NCBI RefSeq assembly: GCF_002891535.1 | Contig: NZ_PDZR01000007.1 | Location: forward strand, 1 to 64,000 | Source of the DNA: Methylocella silvestris | GTDB taxonomy: Bacteria; Pseudomonadota; Alphaproteobacteria; Rhizobiales; Beijerinckiaceae | DNA: 64,000 nucleotides | Direction: 5' to 3' | Part shown: piece after piece, positions 63,552 through 64,000 of the stretch | Layout: every line of letters starts with the position of its first letter | Numbering within the stretch: the first letter of the stretch is position 1 | Notes under the pieces: model-generated | Database searches by the model: none | What the model was told of the DNA's origin: nothing | What the model saw: only the letters and a program-made list of their open reading frames with translations | Made by a program: the position numbers and the translations under genes

Positions 63552-63778
63552 AGAGCAGGAGCAGGAGGCGCCCGAGCCGCGTCTCGCAATTGCTTTCTTT
63601 TCGCTTTCATTGCTAGAACAGATCCATGATTGGAACCGTCCAAGAAAATTCCGCGCTGCGAATTACGCGCCCGGCCCGCGGCTGATTATTTCGCGCGGGG
63701 CCGGGACCCTTATCGCTGTTCCGGCGGCCAGTCCGCGCCGCGCTCGCAACGAGCGCCATCAAACCAGCAGACACAATC

Positions 63779-64000
63779 ATGAATGAGATCGAGACGGCGC
63801 GCGGCGTTTTGCGCACGGCCGAAGGCAAGGACAGGGGCGAGGCCAAGTCCGGCCCGGATTATTCCAAAAGCCTCTATCTGCCTCAGACCGACTTTCCGAT
63901 GCGGGCCGGCCTTCCGAAGAAAGAGCCGGAGCTGCTCGCCCGCTGGCGCGAGATCGGCCTTTACGGGCGCATGCGCGAGGCGGCGCGCGGGCGGCCGAAA
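63779..64000 (+). CDS. ileS: isoleucyl-tRNA synthetase, N-terminus (runs off the window)
   Basis: The 74 codons visible encode the N-terminus of IleS. After a short lead ([16 protein letters not shown]) comes [20 protein letters not shown] then [20 protein letters not shown], the start of the class I synthetase catalytic domain before HIGH. The preceding 230 bases carry no gene; no T-box was recognised. The rest lies beyond position 64000. Confidence 0.9.
   Translation, partial: MNEIETARGVLRTAEGKDRGEAKSGPDYSKSLYLPQTDFPMRAGLPKKEPELLARWREIGLYGRMREAARGRPK

Noticed and set aside
1-64000. CRISPR arrays, rRNA and tRNA genes
   Set aside because: No regularly spaced direct repeats and no tRNA-like or rRNA sequence were noticed on either strand by eye. 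A covariance-model scan would be decisive.

Overview
The window is high-GC DNA from an alphaproteobacterium, most likely Hyphomicrobiales (Rhizobiales) and plausibly a Beijerinckiaceae or Methylocystaceae relative. This rests on core gene neighbourhoods (glnD near gshB and grpE; DUF815 ATPase, yajC, secD, secF, Mth938-like gene, phytoene-synthase-like gene), a DUF992 protein, an Mla system with a STAS-MlaE fusion, and many compact two- or three-gene operons. A CopC/CopD cluster with its own outer-membrane protein and a cytochrome P460 would suit a methylotroph or methanotroph, but no methane or methanol oxidation gene lies here, so the placement is an inference.

Layout. 0-7 kb: gshB, glnD, grpE and a GT4 glycosyltransferase. 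6.7-8.5 kb: a divergent LysR regulator and SDR oxidoreductase. 8.9-12.8 kb: a minus-strand Mla-type lipid transport operon (STAS-MlaE permease, MlaF ATPase, MlaD, PqiC-like lipoprotein). 13-17 kb: copper cluster (Cys-rich membrane protein, putative outer-membrane protein, CopC, CopD) followed by a dipeptide epimerase. 17.2-19.7 kb: a large secreted beta-helix protein. 19.8-27.7 kb: mostly minus-strand housekeeping and stress genes (phosphomannomutase/phosphoglucomutase, helix-hairpin-helix protein, thioredoxin reductase, DUF992, GtrA, PoxB, TspO). 27.2-36 kb: a complete kdp potassium-uptake operon: a 27-codon micro-ORF, kdpF, A, B, C, D, E and a terminal EIIA-Ntr-like gene. A textbook-spaced KdpE site (two TTTATA half-sites 5 bp apart) lies upstream.

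36-55.6 kb looks accessory. It opens with a frameshifted IS630 transposase remnant and two tandem orphan ModA-like binding proteins of visibly lower GC. It continues with a five-gene cassette (two-partner-secretion exoprotein, its FhaC/ShlB-type transporter, ExbB, ExbD, TonB), a bicupin, two alpha/beta hydrolases, a PAS histidine kinase with two response regulators, a cytochrome P460 and a secreted metallo-beta-lactamase-fold hydrolase. It ends in two decayed integrase N-termini immediately beside dusA, a known integration target for integrative elements.

55.6-64 kb returns to core genes: dusA, a DUF815 ATPase, a darcynin/TetR pair with a clear operator palindrome, yajC-secD-secF, homologues of the mitochondrial complex I assembly factors NDUFAF3 and NDUFAF6, and the start of ileS at the window edge.

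The least explained parts are the TPS-ExbB-ExbD-TonB cassette, the orphan ModA-like pair, the kdp leader micro-ORF, and the dusA-linked integrase debris that may mark an old island boundary. No CRISPR array, rRNA or tRNA gene was seen.
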